DNA of 6,156 bases from contig JACPRG010000013.1 of assembly GCA_016190025.1 (NCBI GenBank), positions 1 through 6,156 on the forward strand, written 5' to 3'. This stretch comes from Candidatus Tectimicrobiota bacterium. GTDB taxonomy: Bacteria; UBA8248; JACPRG01. The first letter of the stretch is position 1. Each line of letters begins with the position of its first letter. Made by a program: the position numbers and the translations under genes. The notes under the pieces were generated by a model that saw nothing but the letters and a program-made list of their open reading frames with translations, ran no database searches and was not told where the DNA came from. Of the stretch, positions 1 to 5,607 are shown in pieces.

Positions 1-1418
1 ATCTCCACCCGGACGGTGGAGGCGTTGGGCATGCCGGTCTTCCCGATGCCGTACCACATGCCCCCGAGCCCGACGCCCAGCCGGCGGCCCTCCCTCGACC
101 CGGCGGCGGCTCTTTCCCTCATCCTCTCATAGGCGGGGCGCAGGGCCTCCAGGGAGGCCCGCATCCCGACGCTGGCCTTGAGCCGCTGGCCCGTGGCCGT
201 CTCCATGCCCACCTCCAGGGCGTTGCGGCGGCGGAACTCCAGGGGGTCGATCCCCAGCCGGTCGGCCAGGACGTCCATCTGCTGCTCCAGGGCGAAGGCG
301 CACTGGGGGACGCCGAACCCCCGCATCTGGCCCCCCTGGATGGGGGTGTTGGTGTAGGCCGAGCGGGAGCGGGCCCGGACGTTGGGGATGAAGTAGGGTC
401 CCGTGGCGTGCACGGCGGTCCGGGAGATGACGGCCAGGCTGCTCCCCCCGTACGGGCCGCAGTTGCCGAGGATGTCCATCTCCAGCGCCACGAGCTTTCC
501 CCGCTCGTCCGCGGCCAGCTTGCAGCGCATCTTCATCGGGTGGCGCTTGGAGGTGGACAGGTAGGACTCCTCCATGGAGTACGTCCACTTCACGGGGCGC
601 CCCAGACGCAGGGCCAGGACGGCCAGGACGGCCTGGTTGGAGATCTCCAGCTTGCCGCCGAAGCCGCCTCCCGTCGCCGTCTGGATGACGCGGACGCGCT
701 CGGGGCCGCACCCCAGGACCCGGGCGATTTCCGCGCGGAAACCGTAAGGGGACTGGCAGCAGGTGTACAGGACCGCCCGGCCCCTCTCGTCCGGAAAGGC
801 CAGGCCCGATTCCGGCTCCATGTAGGCGTGCTCGATGGCCTGGGTTTCGAAGACGTCCTCGGCGACGGCCGCCGCTGACCGGAAAGCGGCCGCCGCGTCC
901 CCCCGGCGCACCCGCCACTCGGTCAGCAGGTTTCCCTCCGGCCGCTCCTCGTGCAGGATGGGCGCCCCTTCGTGCAGCGCCTCCTCCGGGTCGAACACGG
1001 CCGGCAACGCCTCGTAGTCCACCTCGATGGCGTTCGCCGCCCGCTCGGCCTGCCAGGGGGTTTCGGCCGCCACGGCGGCCACCGCTTCCCCGATGAAGCG
1101 GACTTTCCCCTCGGCGAGGACGGGGCGGTCCACCACCGTGATCCCCACGCGGTTCTGCCCGGGGATATCGGCGGAGGTGATGACGCCCGCCACGCCGGGC
1201 ATGCCTTGGGCCTGGGAAGTGTCGATCCGCAGGATGCGGGCGTGGGCGTGGGGGCTCCGGAGCGCCTTCACGTAGAGCTCTCCGGCCCTGCGGTGATCGT
1301 CCGCGTATAGGGCGGCTCCCACGGCCTTGGCGACGGCGTCGGTCTTCGGAGGGCTGGAGCCGATGAGGAGAGGGCTTTCGTCCGGCGAGCCGTGGCTCCC
1401 CCAAGAGGTCGAGGGCAT
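1..1418 (-). CDS. Xanthine dehydrogenase/aldehyde oxidase family, molybdopterin-binding (large) subunit, 3' end cut by window
   Basis: This is the catalytic large subunit of a molybdenum hydroxylase (xanthine oxidase family), which hydroxylates N-heterocycles or aldehydes and passes electrons to FAD and [2Fe-2S] partner subunits. 472 codons are visible. The N-terminal hammerhead domain shows LRSPHAHARI (about 53-62), then PGV and a GEAVAAVAAE segment near 110-119. The Moco-binding part shows QSPYGFRAE near 222-230, the glycine motif GGGFGGK at 250-256, and MRGFG at 365-369. Family members usually run to about 700-800 residues, so the C-terminal Moco domain and the catalytic Glu near the end lie outside the window. 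The ATG at 1418 is preceded by AAGGAG at 8-nt spacing, which fixes the start. FAD and Fe-S subunit genes, if present, would be expected to the left. Substrate cannot be assigned: xanthine, nicotinate, CO-like or aldehyde specificity needs the missing part and the neighbours. Confidence 0.93.
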   Translation of the reverse strand, partial: MPSTSWGSHGSPDESPLLIGSSPPKTDAVAKAVGAALYADDHRRAGELYVKALRSPHAHARILRIDTSQAQGMPGVAGVITSADIPGQNRVGITVVDRPVLAEGKVRFIGEAVAAVAAETPWQAERAANAIEVDYEALPAVFDPEEALHEGAPILHEERPEGNLLTEWRVRRGDAAAAFRSAAAVAEDVFETQAIEHAYMEPESGLAFPDERGRAVLYTCCQSPYGFRAEIARVLGCGPERVRVIQTATGGGFGGKLEISNQAVLAVLALRLGRPVKWTYSMEESYLSTSKRHPMKMRCKLAADERGKLVALEMDILGNCGPYGGSSLAVISRTAVHATGPYFIPNVRARSRSAYTNTPIQGGQMRGFGVPQCAFALEQQMDVLADRLGIDPLEFRRRNALEVGMETATGQRLKASVGMRASLEALRPAYERMRERAAAGSREGRRLGVGLGGMWYGIGKTGMPNASTVRVE

Positions 1419-1487
1419 CCGCAGTTCTCCTTGGGCTTTGTCTCTGCCCGGCCTTGGAAGGCGCTTTTTCCAATAGAAAGACGTATA

Positions 1488-1516
1488 ATCTCATCATGGA
1501 GCGTCCGGGCTGTCAA
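1488..1516 (-). promoter_or_regulatory. Candidate sigma-70 promoter for the molybdenum hydroxylase gene
   Basis: On the minus strand there is a perfect TTGACA (1516-1511), a 17-nt spacer, and TGAGAT (1493-1488), which matches TATAAT at only 3 of 6 positions. It is preceded by an extended -10 TGA triplet. Transcription would start near 1481, about 60 nt before the ATG at 1418. The -35 is convincing and the -10 is weak. Confidence 0.35.
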
Positions 1517-1552
1517 TACGGGGGGTGCGGCGGCTTCCGGCTTTGATGAGGC

Positions 1553-1582
1553 GCAGCCTTATTTTTCAAAAATCAAGGCTGC
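1553..1582. repeat. Near-perfect palindrome / stem-loop in AT-rich intergenic DNA
   Basis: The arms are GCAGCCTTATTTT (1553-1565) and AAAATCAAGGCTGC (1569-1582). They pair over 13 bp with one bulged C (1574) and a 3-nt loop TCA. No T-run follows on either strand, so it is not an intrinsic terminator. It could be an operator for a dimeric regulator, a dispersed palindromic repeat, or an mRNA structure. Confidence 0.6.
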
Positions 1583-1719
1583 ATTTGGAAAGAATTTTGC
1601 AGGAGAGAGAAAAAAGATTCTTGAGCTCTATATCATTGTAATTATTTGATTTTACTTGTGTTGATTAATTCATGCGATTTTTGGGAGGGCGGAGGGGAGT
1701 GCCGGCTGGTGATTCGGGG

Positions 1720-1748
1720 TTGACATCCAGCCTTTCAGGGATTATCTT
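1720..1748 (+). promoter_or_regulatory. Sigma-70 type promoter of the sigma-factor gene
   Basis: A consensus TTGACA (1720-1725), a 17-nt spacer and TATCTT (1743-1748; 4 of 6 matches to TATAAT) form the best promoter in the window. Transcription would begin near 1755. That leaves a leader of about 140 nt before the sigma gene, much longer than needed and rich in structure. Confidence 0.65.
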
Positions 1749-1769
1749 CCTTCCTGTGTACGGGGGCAA

Positions 1770-1797
1770 GGGGAGATATATGTGTGTATGTCTCCCT
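1770..1797 (+). promoter_or_regulatory. Leader hairpin sequestering the mini-ORF ribosome binding site
   Basis: The arms 1770-1780 (GGGGAGATATA) and 1787-1797 (TATGTCTCCCT) pair over 11 bp, including two G-U pairs, with loop TGTGTG. The 5' arm contains most of the Shine-Dalgarno sequence of the mini-ORF and the first base of its ATG. The 3' arm's CTCCCT (1792-1797) is also complementary to AGGGAG (1840-1845) in the left arm of the downstream terminator. An alternative, terminator-breaking pairing is therefore possible on paper. Confidence 0.5.
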
Positions 1798-1815
1798 AGG
1801 TTTGGGCGGTTGTAG
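1780..1815 (+). CDS. Possible 11-codon leader peptide upstream of the sigma gene
   Basis: ATG at 1780 follows AAGGGGAG (1768-1775) at 4-nt spacing and opens a short frame, M-C-V-C-L-P-R-F-G-R-L, ending at TAG (1813-1815). The stop is about 20 nt before the 5' arm of an intrinsic terminator, a layout like translation-coupled attenuators. The peptide has two Cys and two Arg codons but no long run of one amino acid. It is too short to support by homology, so it may be chance. Confidence 0.3.
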   Translation: MCVCLPRFGRL

Positions 1816-1835
1816 AAAACGCTCTGTCGTTAGGG

Positions 1836-1878
1836 GAGCAGGGAGCAATCCAAAGCGATTGCCCCTGCTCTTTGTTTT
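1836..1878 (+). terminator. Intrinsic terminator inside the 5' leader of the sigma gene (attenuator candidate)
   Basis: The arms 1836-1850 (GAGCAGGGAGCAATC) and 1857-1870 (GATTGCCCCTGCTC) pair over 14 bp with one bulged A (1844) and loop CAAAGC. They are followed by TTTGTTTT (1871-1878). The T-rich tract is on the plus-strand side only, so this terminates rightward transcription. It sits after the 1720-1748 promoter and only about 20 nt before the sigma start codon, so it would act as premature termination unless relieved. It could alternatively end a short independent RNA of about 120 nt. Confidence 0.65.
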
Positions 1879-1896
1879 GCCAAAAGAAGGATGGTA

Positions 1897-2784
1897 ATGA
1901 ACGGAATGACGGATAAGGTGGATAGATTGGAAGGAAGCCCCGAGTTGGACGAGGTGGGAACGATTGCGCCGGATGCGTTGAGCGCTTACTTGGCCACCAT
2001 TCGCGAGATCCCGGTCCTGGACCGCGAGAGAGAATGCAAGGTCATCCGACGGGCCAAGAAGGGCGACAGGAAGTCCTGGGACCTTTTCATCCGCAGCAAC
2101 CTGCGCTACGTCGTGAGCGTCGCCAACCGGTACAAGGGCTGCGGCGTGAGCATGGCCGACCTGATCCACGAGGGGAACATCGGCCTGATCGAGGCGGCCA
2201 AGCGGTTCGACCCGGATCGCGGCGTGCGGTTCATCACCTACGCGGTCTGGTGGATCCGGCAGGCCATGGTCCACACCATCGCGTCCCAGGGCGGGGCGGT
2301 CCACCTCTCGGTCAAGCAGGCCCAGAAGCGGCTGAAGGTCCGCGAAATCATCCGCGAGATGGAGCAGGCCTCGGGCGAGGAGCCCAGCGTGGAGGATCTC
2401 GCCGAGGCGATGGACGAGTTGCCCGAGGAGGTCGTCATGCTCAAGGCGGCCCGCGAGGCCCTCTCCCTGGACGCCCCTCTGGGCGACGCGGACAGCATCA
2501 ACCACGTGGACCTGCTGACGGACGGGAACGATCACCCGGCCGAGGAACGCCTCAACCGGGTGGCCGTCTCCAATCAGCTCCTGGCGGCCTTGGGGACCCT
2601 GCCCAAGCGCGAGGGGGAGATCCTGCGCATGCGCTACGGGTTCGCGGGCGAGCCCATGACGCTGCAGGAGATCGGCGAGCAGATGAACCTGTCCCGCGAG
2701 CGGATCCGGCAGCTGGAGAAGCAGGCCCTGCGCCGCTTGCGGGGACACGGCCGGATGGCGATGCTGCGGGACGTCCTCAACTGA
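1897..2784 (+). CDS. RNA polymerase sigma factor, sigma-70 family (RpoD/RpoS-like, no region 1.1)
   Basis: This subunit directs RNA polymerase to promoters. From the ATG at 1897 it has 295 residues. Region 1.2 is seen at about 25-47 (LSAYLATIREIPVLDRERE). Region 2 lies at about 64-124, with LIHEGNIGLIEAAKRFD for core binding and RFITYAVWWIRQAM for -10 recognition and melting. Region 3 surrounds SVEDLAEAMDELPEEV. Region 4 lies at about 229-280, with TLQEIGEQMNLSRERIRQLE as the -35 helix-turn-helix. There is no acidic region 1.1 and no large non-conserved insert, so it looks like a group 2 (alternative, RpoS-like) factor, although some lineages have short primary factors. An ATG at 1891 is also in frame, but AAGGA (1887-1891) would overlap it and is well placed (5 nt) for 1897. 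It is monocistronic, with an attenuator-like leader in front and a strong terminator behind. The exact group is unresolved, so I give no symbol. Confidence 0.95.
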   Translation: MNGMTDKVDRLEGSPELDEVGTIAPDALSAYLATIREIPVLDRERECKVIRRAKKGDRKSWDLFIRSNLRYVVSVANRYKGCGVSMADLIHEGNIGLIEAAKRFDPDRGVRFITYAVWWIRQAMVHTIASQGGAVHLSVKQAQKRLKVREIIREMEQASGEEPSVEDLAEAMDELPEEVVMLKAAREALSLDAPLGDADSINHVDLLTDGNDHPAEERLNRVAVSNQLLAALGTLPKREGEILRMRYGFAGEPMTLQEIGEQMNLSRERIRQLEKQALRRLRGHGRMAMLRDVLN

Positions 2785-2808
2785 GCTGACCGGCGAAGCT
2801 GCTCTTCG

Positions 2809-2853
2809 GGCCGGCGCCCTGGTAGTGGGTCGGGGGGGCGCCGGCCTTTTTTT
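2809..2853 (+). terminator. Strong intrinsic terminator after the sigma gene
   Basis: The arms GGCCGGCGCCC (2809-2819) and GGGCGCCGGCC (2836-2846) form a perfect 11-bp GC stem with a 16-nt loop, followed by seven Ts (2847-2853). It lies 25 nt after the sigma stop codon and separates that gene from trmB. Confidence 0.93.
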
Positions 2854-2920
2854 GTGCCCAGTTTTTCAGCCTCTTCTTTCCGGGCGTTCGGGGGACCGGC
2901 CCCCGGGCGAGGCGCCGCTG

Positions 2921-3547
2921 ATGGAAGTCTCGGAAACCGCGTCCGGCCGCTCTTTTGATCCCGAAGTCCAACTGGAGGGTCTCGGGCGCCCGTTGCGCTG
3001 GGCCGATCTTTTCGGCGACGACCGCCCCGTGGAGCTGGAGGTCGGCTTCGGCAAAGGACGGTTTCTCATCGCGGCGGGCGAGCGGTTCCCCGAGGTGAAC
3101 TTCTTGGGCCTCGAACGGAGGCCCCGGTACTTCCGCGTCGCCCGAGGCCGCATCCAGAAGCGCGAGCTGAGAAACGTCCGGATCGTCCGCGCCGACGCCG
3201 TCGCGTTCATCCGCGAGGCGGTCCCCCCGGCCTCCGTCCGGGCCTGCCACGTCTATTTCCCGGACCCCTGGTGGAAAAAGCGCCACCGCAAGCGGCGCGT
3301 CTTCACGCCGGATTTCATCGAGGACCTGGCGCGCGTCCTCACGCCGGGCGGGCGGGTGTACGTCGCCTCCGACGTGGAGGAATACTTCGGGGAGATTCGG
3401 GCCCTCTTCGGCGGTCACCCGGGCTTTCATCCCTTGGAGGACCCGGCCGGCCTGTTGGAGCAGGCGGGGTACGTTCCTTCCAACTTCGAGGTCAAGATGG
3501 CCAGGGCCGGCCATCCCATCCGCCGGGCCGTCTATCGGCGGAGCTGA
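2921..3547 (+). CDS. trmB: tRNA (guanine-N7-)-methyltransferase TrmB
   Basis: TrmB uses S-adenosylmethionine to make m7G46 in the variable loop of many tRNAs in the cytoplasm. The product has 208 residues, a normal length. The SAM-binding motif ELEVGFGKGRF is at 38-48, followed by the acidic end of the next strand at FLGLE (61-65). The family signature FPDPWWKKRHRKRR is at 113-126; the usual form has Pro after the first Trp, and here it is a second Trp. The C-terminal SNFE...GHPI segment (187-200) matches the substrate-binding T/S-x-F-E end. The frame is open back to a GTG at 2825, but that codon lies in the loop of the upstream terminator. The ATG at 2921 has GAGG (2909-2912) at 8 nt and gives the expected N-terminus. 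It is convergent with the glycosyltransferase gene, with only 35 nt between stops and no clear terminator there. Confidence 0.95.
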   Translation: MEVSETASGRSFDPEVQLEGLGRPLRWADLFGDDRPVELEVGFGKGRFLIAAGERFPEVNFLGLERRPRYFRVARGRIQKRELRNVRIVRADAVAFIREAVPPASVRACHVYFPDPWWKKRHRKRRVFTPDFIEDLARVLTPGGRVYVASDVEEYFGEIRALFGGHPGFHPLEDPAGLLEQAGYVPSNFEVKMARAGHPIRRAVYRRS

Positions 3548-3582
3548 GGCGGGCCTTTTGCAAGTCGCCCCCCCCGGATGTT

Positions 3583-4686
3583 CTAGCCGAACGCCTCAAA
3601 CAGCTCGTCGTAGCGCCCGATCATCGCGCGCCAGTCGTACGGGGCGAGCGCCCGCCTGAGCCCCTCGCGGTCGAAGGCGGGCGGGACGCCACGGCGAAGG
3701 AGCGCCCGCAGCCGCCGGTACAGGTCATCCGGGCCTTCGTACAGGTGATCGGCGTGGAAGGGGGAGGGGAGGATCTCCGGGTAGCTCAGGCGGCGCGGGA
3801 GGAGCGGGTAGCATCCGGCGTACATGGCCTCGATGGCGGAGAGGCCGAAGTTCTCCTGGAGGGCCGTCGAGACGGCCACGTCCGCTTCGGACAAAAGCCG
3901 GGCGTAGCGCGCGCGGGAAGGCTCATAGCCGAAGTGCAAGAGCCGCCTCCGAAGCCGCCGCCTGGCCTGAAGGAAGACCTCGGGCTTGGCCTGGAAGTTC
4001 TCCCCGCAGACGATGACGCGGAACGGGAGGCGGTCTCCCTGAAGCCGGCGCAGCGCCTCGAAGAACACCTCCGGGGCCTTGTCGAACTCCCACCGGTGGT
4101 TCCAGAGGATCGCCAGCGGGCCTGACGGATTCGGGGAGTCCGGTTTCGGGCGCAGGTCCGCGAGGTCGCACCCCAGGGGGAGGACCGAGGATTTCTTCCG
4201 GATCTCCTCGGGGACGCCGGCCGGCCGGCAGTCGGGCATCCTCCGCAGAAAGCCGGGCAGGGCGCGCAGGAAGGCGTCGCGGTGAAAGTTGGAGTTGAAG
4301 AGCACCCGGTCGGCCGCCAGGCAGGAGGTCACGTTGGTGAACCCGAACTGGTAGTCCACGGCCTCGCCCCTGGGGACGGGATAGGAGAGCTGGTTCTCGT
4401 GCATGTAGAGGAGGACGGGCGGGGCCTGTGGTCCCAGGAGGGCCTTGAGGTCCGCGACGCTCAGCATGTCGGAGGCCAGGATGACGTCCGGCGGCCTCGC
4501 CAGACCCTTCATCCGCCCCGCCAGGAGGATGGCCGCACCCCGCATCCGCCACTTCCAGAACCGGGCGGGGAGCGTCAGGGCCTCCACCCGGTGGCGGGAG
4601 TGCCGGCGGAGCCCGTCCACGAAGGCCCGGTGAGAGCCTCCGTAAAAGGGCTCCAGGAGCAGGACGTCCCGGCGCGAAACGGCCAC
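3583..4686 (-). CDS. tRNA-queuosine alpha-mannosyltransferase-like glycosyltransferase (QTMAN/GTDC1 family, DUF3524 N-terminus)
   Basis: This is a GT-B fold glycosyltransferase of 367 residues that closely resembles vertebrate GTDC1 (QTMAN), which adds mannose to queuosine-34 of tRNA-Asp. The N-terminal domain carries the family's own signatures: EPFYGGSH (12-19), LPARFWKWR (39-47), HENQLSYPV (96-104), DYQFGF (111-116) and FNSNFH (130-135). The C-terminal GT4-like domain has WNHRWEFDK (195-203), GENF (228-231), HFGY (251-254), the E-x7-E nucleotide-sugar motif (E278...E286) and YPEILP. The human protein is longer because of an insert between the domains. The start is GTG at 4686-4684 with AGGGG about 9 nt upstream; no better in-frame start precedes the conserved EPFYGG. 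Mannosyl-queuosine in this host is inference: the real sugar and acceptor could differ. No queuosine biosynthesis gene is in the window. There is no signal peptide or membrane segment, so it is presumably cytoplasmic. Confidence 0.85.
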   Translation of the reverse strand: MAVSRRDVLLLEPFYGGSHRAFVDGLRRHSRHRVEALTLPARFWKWRMRGAAILLAGRMKGLARPPDVILASDMLSVADLKALLGPQAPPVLLYMHENQLSYPVPRGEAVDYQFGFTNVTSCLAADRVLFNSNFHRDAFLRALPGFLRRMPDCRPAGVPEEIRKKSSVLPLGCDLADLRPKPDSPNPSGPLAILWNHRWEFDKAPEVFFEALRRLQGDRLPFRVIVCGENFQAKPEVFLQARRRLRRRLLHFGYEPSRARYARLLSEADVAVSTALQENFGLSAIEAMYAGCYPLLPRRLSYPEILPSPFHADHLYEGPDDLYRRLRALLRRGVPPAFDREGLRRALAPYDWRAMIGRYDELFEAFG

Positions 4687-4703
4687 CTCACCGATCCCCT
4701 CAG

Positions 4704-4738
4704 CGCTTCCTCCGCTGGAGGCCCGCGGAAGCGGGCCT
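4704..4738. repeat. Competing hairpins between the divergent glycosyltransferase and hydrolase genes
   Basis: AGGCCCGC (4719-4726) and GCGGGCCT (4731-4738) form a perfect 8-bp stem with a GGAA tetraloop. CGCTTCC (4704-4710) can instead pair with GGAAGCG (4727-4733), and CCTCC/GGAGG (4709-4713/4717-4721) form a small hairpin. No T-run follows on either strand. It could be a leader structure for the minus-strand gene or just GC-rich sequence. Confidence 0.35.
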
Positions 4739-4757
4739 GGCTCATCCCGGCGTCCGC

Positions 4758-4786
4758 TTGAGTTTAGCCGCCCTTCCCCATAAGAT
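4758..4786 (+). promoter_or_regulatory. Candidate promoter of the cysteine hydrolase gene
   Basis: TTGAGT (4758-4763), a 17-nt spacer and TAAGAT (4781-4786) each match the sigma-70 consensus at 4 of 6 positions. The start of transcription would be near 4793, about 43 nt before the ATG at 4836. This also argues against the in-frame TTG at 4758 being the translational start. Confidence 0.5.
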
Positions 4787-4835
4787 TCCAGGGGATCGTC
4801 CGAGTGGAGGGAGAGAGGGAACCGGGAGGAGGGAC

Positions 4836-5477
4836 ATGAGCGCCGAGGGCGGATATGACGAGGCCCGGGAGGTCTACCGGCGGGCGGGGATCACGGGAAA
4901 GGTGGGATTCGGCCGGAAGGCCGCCGTCGTGGTCGTCGATCTCAGCTACGGCTTTACGGACCCGGCCTGCACGCTGGGGGCGGACCTGGGCGGGGTGGTG
5001 AAGCACACCCGGCGTCTCCTCGACGCCGCGCGGGAGAGGGGGCTTCCGGTCTTCTTCACCACGGTGGCCTACCAGGAGGACCTGAGGGACGCCGGCGTCT
5101 GGCGGGAGAAGGTCCCGTCGCTCGACGCCCTCAGGGAGGGCCGCCGGGACGTGGAGCTCGACGGGCGGCTGGGCCGCCGGCCCGCCGAGCCCCTGCTGGT
5201 CAAAAAGTACCCGTCGGCCTTCTTCGGGACCCCCCTCGCCAGCTGCCTCGTCTCCCTCGGGGTGGACACCCTCATCGTCGCCGGGGCGACGACCAGCGGG
5301 TGCGTGCGCGCGACTGTGGTGGACTCCCTCCAGCACGGCTTTCGGACCATCGTCCCGGAGGAGTGCGTGGGGGACCGGGCCGAGGCGCCCCACCGGGCGA
5401 ACCTCTTCGACATGGGGAGCAAATATGCCGACGTGATGCCGGTGGAGGAGGTCCTGGCGAAGATCCGGGAGATGTGA
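4836..5477 (+). CDS. Isochorismatase-family cysteine hydrolase, N-carbamoylsarcosine amidase-like
   Basis: This is an alpha/beta hydrolase of the isochorismatase-like (CSHase/nicotinamidase) superfamily, 213 residues and full length. The predicted triad is Asp35 (in VVVDLSYGF), Lys123 (VKKYPSAFFGT) and the nucleophile Cys156 (GATTSGCVRATVVDS), with the usual cis-peptide region just before the Cys. The block from GATTSGC through ECVGDR to LFDMGSKYADV is most like N-carbamoylsarcosine amidohydrolases, which split N-carbamoyl groups to amine, CO2 and ammonia. True isochorismatases and nicotinamidases differ there, but the substrate is not proven. The start at 4836 is set by GGAGG (4825-4829) at 6-nt spacing. 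It is divergent from the glycosyltransferase gene and appears monocistronic. It could join a nitrogen-heterocycle breakdown route with the molybdenum hydroxylase, but nothing nearby shows that. Confidence 0.92.
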   Translation: MSAEGGYDEAREVYRRAGITGKVGFGRKAAVVVVDLSYGFTDPACTLGADLGGVVKHTRRLLDAARERGLPVFFTTVAYQEDLRDAGVWREKVPSLDALREGRRDVELDGRLGRRPAEPLLVKKYPSAFFGTPLASCLVSLGVDTLIVAGATTSGCVRATVVDSLQHGFRTIVPEECVGDRAEAPHRANLFDMGSKYADVMPVEEVLAKIREM

Positions 5478-5507
5478 GAGGGAACCTCAACCATCGCATC
5501 CGCGGTG

Positions 5508-5532
5508 TTGTCCTGAGTGCAGTGAAGAATCC
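5508..5532. repeat. Intergenic repeat-like segment (CCTGAG...GAAGAATCC type)
   Basis: The stretch TTGTCCTGAG followed by TGCAGTGAAGAATCC strongly resembles the TCATCCTGAGCGAAGCGAAGAATC intergenic repeat that I recall as widespread in several GC-rich and environmental bacterial genomes. It lies just after the hydrolase stop codon. Only one copy is in the window, so repetitiveness is from memory and not shown here. Confidence 0.45.
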
Positions 5533-5542
5533 AACAGGGTGC

Positions 5543-5565
5543 CACTGGCGGCTTGCCCGCCAGTG
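5543..5565. repeat. Perfect inverted repeat, dispersed palindromic repeat candidate
   Basis: CACTGGCGG (5543-5551) and CCGCCAGTG (5557-5565) form a perfect 9-bp stem with loop CTTGC. No T-tract follows, so it is a poor intrinsic terminator. The sequence resembles CACTGxxGG...CCxxCAGTG palindromes I recall as repeated in intergenic DNA of Planctomycetes and related genomes. It marks the switch from the GC-rich hydrolase to the lower-GC gene on the right. Confidence 0.6.
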
Positions 5566-5607
5566 CCGCCGAAGTAGGCGCTACGCTGCTTTCTATGGAA
5601 CTCTCTT

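Larger units (their letters stand above)
1419..1719. other. Divergent intergenic region, partly AT-rich, without a credible gene
   Basis: This stretch separates the leftward hydroxylase gene from the rightward sigma-factor leader. It holds the minus-strand promoter candidate (1488-1516), a palindrome (1553-1582), and a notably AT-rich segment (about 1555-1685) that contrasts with the GC-rich genes on either side. An open frame crosses 1392-1649, but its first part is simply antisense to the hydroxylase and its tail has no recognisable domain, so I do not call a gene. Confidence 0.6.

Noticed and set aside
1484..1489. Perfect TATAAT on the plus strand
   Set aside because: No -35-like hexamer is found 16-18 nt upstream, and no plus-strand gene follows for 400 nt.
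127..1497. Long 456-codon minus-strand frame over the hydroxylase
   Set aside because: It reads one frame off the real gene and gives an Arg/Gly/Pro-rich, low-complexity product without domains. The neighbouring frame carries clear molybdenum hydroxylase motifs and a Shine-Dalgarno.
1735..2748. Long antisense frame (337 codons) across the sigma gene and its leader
   Set aside because: It is a GC-skew shadow of the well-conserved sigma factor, and it crosses the promoter and terminator of the real gene.
2825..2920. Extended N-terminus of TrmB from a GTG at 2825
   Set aside because: The start codon lies in the loop of the sigma-gene terminator, and the extra 32 residues have no counterpart in the family.
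3271..4125. Plus-strand 284-codon frame running from trmB into the glycosyltransferase gene
   Set aside because: It is out of frame in trmB and antisense to the glycosyltransferase, with no recognisable domain.
4758..4835. Extended N-terminus of the cysteine hydrolase from 4758
   Set aside because: It overlaps the promoter candidate, and a strong GGAGG stands 6 nt before the ATG at 4836.
5543..5565. Intrinsic terminator for the hydrolase gene
   Set aside because: The stem is good, but no T-tract follows on either strand, so I list it as a palindromic repeat.
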